This document shows positions 60,135 through 64,000 of a stretch of DNA of 64,000 nt, in pieces. The stretch comes from Pteria penguin (taxonomy: Eukaryota > Mollusca > Bivalvia > Pterioida > Pteriidae): positions 31,237,005 to 31,301,004 of the forward strand of contig CM068583.1 in the NCBI GenBank assembly GCA_035048485.1, in the 5' to 3' direction. A program made the position numbers and the translations under genes. Position 1 is the first letter of the stretch. Each line of letters begins with the position of its first letter. Below the pieces are notes generated by a model. That model was not told where the DNA came from. It was given only the letters and a program-made list of their open reading frames with translations, and ran no database searches.

Positions 60135-60246
60135 AGGACGGTCAAATAAAGCAACAAACGTCACTCAATTGGTGTGGTTAACCAGTTTACATGTTAACCA
60201 CACCAAGTGAGTGACAAAATTGCCTTTATTTTTTCTTGACCACCTA
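60135..60246. repeat. Palindromic repeat, 23-nt arms and 10-nt loop
   Basis: Arms at 60160-60182 and 60193-60215 pair with a single mismatch (GTCACTCAATTGGTGTGG against CCACACCAAGTGAGTGAC). Looser pairing continues outward (GGTCAAATAAAG against CTTTATTTTTTCTTGACC), giving about 110 nt of hairpin. A diverged copy of the left half with its 5' flank lies at 61509-61614. Confidence 0.8.
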
Positions 60247-61362
60247 GTCACATGATATCATCTTCCATAACTGTGAGTACCCAGCCTACTTAGCATCAAT
60301 TATTTTGGTCTGTTATAATGTTTAGGAAAAACATGTATTTAGTATAATGTTTAGACCATTGATCATTGCATGGCCAATCACACGTTTCCATTACATCCCC
60401 TGGATGTAGATTTTAGTGTTAATTATTTCAACACATTAAAAATAAAAAAGGTATAACCACTATTTTTACGCTCCATTTTTTGTGTAAACCTTTATCATAT
60501 TTATTCCAAGAACTCTGAAATTATATAAATAGAAACTGTGTCAGGACGTGCAATTTAATGTAGATCATAGATTCAAATAAAACTGGAATTAGAAATATTT
60601 ATTCAAATTGCGTGTGTATATGAGTATAAAACGATAACGATTTATGATCTTAATTAATTAAGGTACAAGATATAGGTGTCCTCAGATACTTTTGCAAAGT
60701 GTATATGCAAAATAAACATGTTTTGATCTTCCATGAAATTCAATTTTTTTTTCTGACTCACTTCGCTCACTCGACATTAATTACGTACAATATTTGCAAT
60801 TTTTGTTTTTCAGTGTTCCAATATACTTTCCAATATTAAACTAAGTACCAATGTTTATCTTAACTTCAGATTGTCCAGATATTCTAGATACCATGGATCT
60901 TGAAAAAATAGCATGTCTAAATAATCCTGTCTTGTCCAGTCCTGTCCTGTGAGAATCACACTAATGAAAATTTATTCGCTGTTTTTTAAAGTGTAAACTG
61001 CCACGGGATAAACAATGGTTAAATTATAATGATGTTGCCGCTAAAAGTTTTCACCTCTCAATGCGGAAGATATTGACGTAGAGTGTGTTAGTTCTAGTGA
61101 GCATAAATCATTTCGAAAAATTGAAAACCGAAGTAAATTGGATAATATTCCCCTCAAATATTTTCTGTCATTTCAACAAATCCGTTTAAATACCGTATCT
61201 GGTTTTTAAGACCGGAACATTTTCTCGTCGCTTTTATGGGCTAGATAATTGTGTATCATTTGCAATAAAAATCTGGACGTCTTTTCCACTATCAGTAATA
61301 ACATTAAATGGCAGGATGATTACTCCTCCATGACACCTGATCCAGTTTCTGGATTTGCTTTT

Positions 61363-61430
61363 TTTTTTTTGGCTAGGGGTGGGGGTGGGGGCAGCATGAT
61401 CGCCTTTTTTTTTTCTTTTTTTTTTATCGG
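61363..61430 (+). other. G-rich tract between T runs, G4-prone
   Basis: T11 is followed by AGGGGTGGGGGTGGGGGCAG and then by two more T runs. Three G runs of four to five plus a nearby GG make a borderline G-quadruplex on the + strand. Confidence 0.5.
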
Positions 61431-61508
61431 TTTTCCTGTGAAACATTACACTGTGTATTATTGTTTTTCCTATTTTCTTATTATTTTCACAATAATAGTC
61501 AGATGAAC

Positions 61509-61614
61509 ACAGAAAACGATATTACAAAAATAATAGATTGTATTATAGCCACGATACCGATGATAAGGACGGTCATTTAAAGTAACAAATGTCAATGGTG
61601 TGGTTAACCGGTTT
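61509..61614. repeat. Diverged half-copy of the 60135 palindromic repeat
   Basis: CACGATACCGATGATAAGGA, CGGTCATTTAAAGTAACAAA and TGTGGTTAACCGGTTTAAG follow 60079-60188 in order. The second arm is missing, so only one inverted half is present. Confidence 0.65.
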
Positions 61615-61849
61615 AAGGGCGCCCTCCTTCACAATCACTGCAGAAGCAGCACATTCAAAGGACACATATTTGTTAAAATCGTAAATAATTCTCCATATAG
61701 AGGACAAGGATCAACAAGTTTCTCAAGGTCATAAAATTTTTCACACGAAACGTTTAATGGAATGACATGTTGATATTAAAATTATGTTAGGCAACATCAA
61801 CATAAGTCAACCGTGCTCTGACGGTCTGTAAGCGAGCTCATATCCTTGA

Positions 61850-62038
61850 TCTATAGGAGTTTCGACTAACAGTCAGAAAGACGAGGTACAGGACCTTGTC
61901 TCCTCTGAAAAGGTTCAGATAAGGCCGGTTATAGAGGTTCGCGCCCTGTTAGTCAGTGTGCAACGCTCAAGTAAAAGTCTGTATAAGACTGTAGAGGGGC
62001 CCAATAAAAGACCTATGGCCTTTGCGATGACCAGTTGA
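61850..62038 (+). other. Orphan open stretch, 62 codons, no start, less AT-rich
   Basis: Between a TGA at 61847 and a TGA at 62036 the frame is open and reads SIGVSTNSQKDEVQDLVSSE and onward through VIEVRALLVSVQ to PMAFAMTS. It lacks an ATG near its start and an evident acceptor. GC content is higher than its neighbours. I recognise no family; it may be a decayed retroelement piece or chance. Confidence 0.2.
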
Positions 62039-64000
62039 CTAATGTAGATACCATATGATGGTAGTCAAGGGACATCAACATCTAAATAAGGAAAATTTAC
62101 AATAGAAAATCGTAATCGTAATTCGTAATGTTTTTCATATATGTTTGTATCGAAAGTGTTCTTAATACTTTTAGTATTTAAGTGCAAAATAGGTGTTTCC
62201 TTATCAGAAGTATTGGCTTTGTTTAATTAAAGTTCAGGTGGATAAATGTCAGTAATATATTTTACAAACTATGGGTTATCAATTACTATAATATTTTATC
62301 AATAAGATCGAAAAGTTTCGATGTTTGAACAGAATAAATGCAGTCCTTCTCATAGCAATATAAAGTAAATCTGCTATAAGGGAGCGCCGTTAGTGACTTT
62401 GAAATGCAAAAACAAAGTTTCCATTATGATCAAATGCAAGAGATATCCAAGACGAAAGAGTGATGTTATGCTCTTAATCTAGTAATGTGTAGATTGTACT
62501 GCTTTTGTGGTCAGTGGGAAGGTGAACCTGTAAACTCCCAAATCACATCAAATGAGTGACAATTGTCATTTCGATTGCCCGTCGTAAGTCGGTAGTACAT
62601 CTGAATTACAATCGAACATTTTAGTTTTTTATGTGATTATTTGTGTATACACTGAATGTCCGTTGAGATTTTGTTGTTTTTCCCTTTCCCTGGTTTTTCC
62701 ATCAAAAGTTACTCAACTGCTCTTTTTTATTGTTGACTTTTGTTTGATTATTTGTTTCTTTAATGTTAGTGTAACATTGCTTTTCGCTTATTTGCTGCGG
62801 TTAAAATCTGGTCAATCGACCGTACTTCACCTGACAAAATACGTACCTATTTTCCTAATTATGAGATACCATACACTTTACCGTCTGAAATAGTCTTGCC
62901 TTGTATAACTTTCTTTCTGATAAGAGAACAGAGGCGTCAATGTCAATGTCATGTCATCAATTTCTTTCGCACAGTTTTATGGCTTTTTTTCTATGTAACT
63001 TTTTCCAGTTTCTGAATTCCGTATAAGTTTGCATTTTAAAATGTGTGTGCTGTCGTGGTTATGACACTGTTCAACATCCATAAATTTTCGTCATTTCTCA
63101 ATAAATGACATTTTCATTCAAAAATTCAAAGCCGTATTGTTCTTAATTTTGCTGAAAAAAAAGATCTAAGATATAATTCGATTAGACAACGAAGTTTCTG
63201 TTTGTGTATGCAATAGAAACATGTGGATGAATTAAATTTCTTTAATTCATTCCTATAGTGTAAAACCTTAAGATATTAAACTTCTAGCAATTCTGAAAAG
63301 TTTATTAAGCCTCTCTCTTACCCATTTATTTTTCAGTAATGTAGTGTATTTTATACTAATAAGATTTTGCATTTTGCTCTTGAAATTCTTAATCTTGATT
63401 TGGATAACAACACACAGTGTTTTAGTTCTTGTAACTATTGATTAAATGTTAACACAGAACCTATGTAATAATATTACCGGTATAAGGCTTCACGTGATGA
63501 GTGTATGAAGGCCTTGTTTAGCTAAACACATTGCGTGATTATCCAGTATCTGTTCAATACTGCTTTTGTGTTTGCAGAAAATTCACTTGCACACAAAATA
63601 GGGTATTAAAATTCTTCTGTTAACCTGCGCTTTGCTGTTTTGCAAAGCCATCCCATTTCTTATACCTGTATTATTCTTTTTATTATCATTGCAATTACTT
63701 TACTGCTGTGAAACTGAATTTTGTCCATGATCAAACTGATACATGTAGCAACATCAGTTTCCTCAAAATGTGATGAAATGACATTTCCTGCTATTAAATT
63801 TCTTGATGAAAGGATTTGCAATAAGTCATTATCTTAGATTCTAGCTTTTATGATATCACTGCTTTATTTAATAGAAACAATTTCCTAATTTTCCCTGCTT
63901 GTCCAATAGATAAAACTGTTTACTGAAAAGTATGCATATATGAAATTTATAAAATCTTGTTTAAATTTAGTAGGAAAGGCCGACAAGGTATTGGTAACAT
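62039..64000. other. AT-rich sequence to window end, no gene recognised
   Basis: Only short low-complexity frames, such as an 86-codon hydrophobic one at 62633-62893 without a recognisable motif. No RNA gene or clear repeat was found. Confidence 0.35.

Overview
The window is about 64 kb of AT-rich, intron-rich eukaryotic nuclear DNA. It looks like an invertebrate, most probably a bivalve mollusc. This is inferred from the tRNA-derived SINEs with (AATC)n tails, the composite elements with tandem-repeat cores, the arrays of GACCTTGACCTT-bearing repeats, and the many DNA-transposon relics. Species cannot be named from the sequence alone.

Two conserved protein-coding genes can be reconstructed exon by exon. 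(1) HSPA9 (mortalin, mitochondrial Hsp70) lies on the + strand. Thirteen coding exons between 2916 and 15468 encode 627 residues; the first exon(s), with the mitochondrial presequence, are not in the window. (2) TEX261 (Erv26/Svp26 family, a four-helix ER/Golgi membrane protein) lies on the - strand. It is complete in five exons from 35117 down to 24338 and encodes 202 residues. The two genes are convergent, with about 8.9 kb between their stop codons. One serves mitochondrial protein import and folding, the other early secretory-pathway cargo sorting, so no functional link is implied.

Layout. 1-2915: upstream or intron 1 of HSPA9, with a SINE nested in a SINE. 2916-16010: HSPA9; its introns hold SINEs, a TTAA-flanked MITE, a 46-bp tandem repeat and a Tigger/pogo relic. 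16.2-24.3 kb: repeat-rich convergent intergenic space (tandem repeats, SINEs, a hAT-like element inside a SINE, a decayed Tc1). 24.3-35.1 kb: TEX261, with a ~140-bp tandem array, two hAT-like elements, a composite repeat and palindromic MITEs in its introns. 35.1-54 kb: no recognisable host gene; large composite elements, minisatellites of 36, 37, 43 and ~55 bp, SINEs, poly-T and a G4-prone tract. 54.5-57.4 kb: a decayed Penelope-like retroelement whose GIY-YIG-like segment lies before the RT, the permuted (Naiad-like) order. 57.4-64 kb: AT-rich sequence with one SINE fragment, a palindrome and a diverged half-copy of it, and no confident gene.

The most interesting points are the permuted Penelope-like element, a set of otherwise different non-autonomous elements sharing an AACAAGAGG-type terminus and a hairpin at the other end, and two tandem arrays with unusual coding or regulatory-motif properties. 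All element boundaries come from visible terminal inverted repeats, target-site duplications or repeat alignment by eye.
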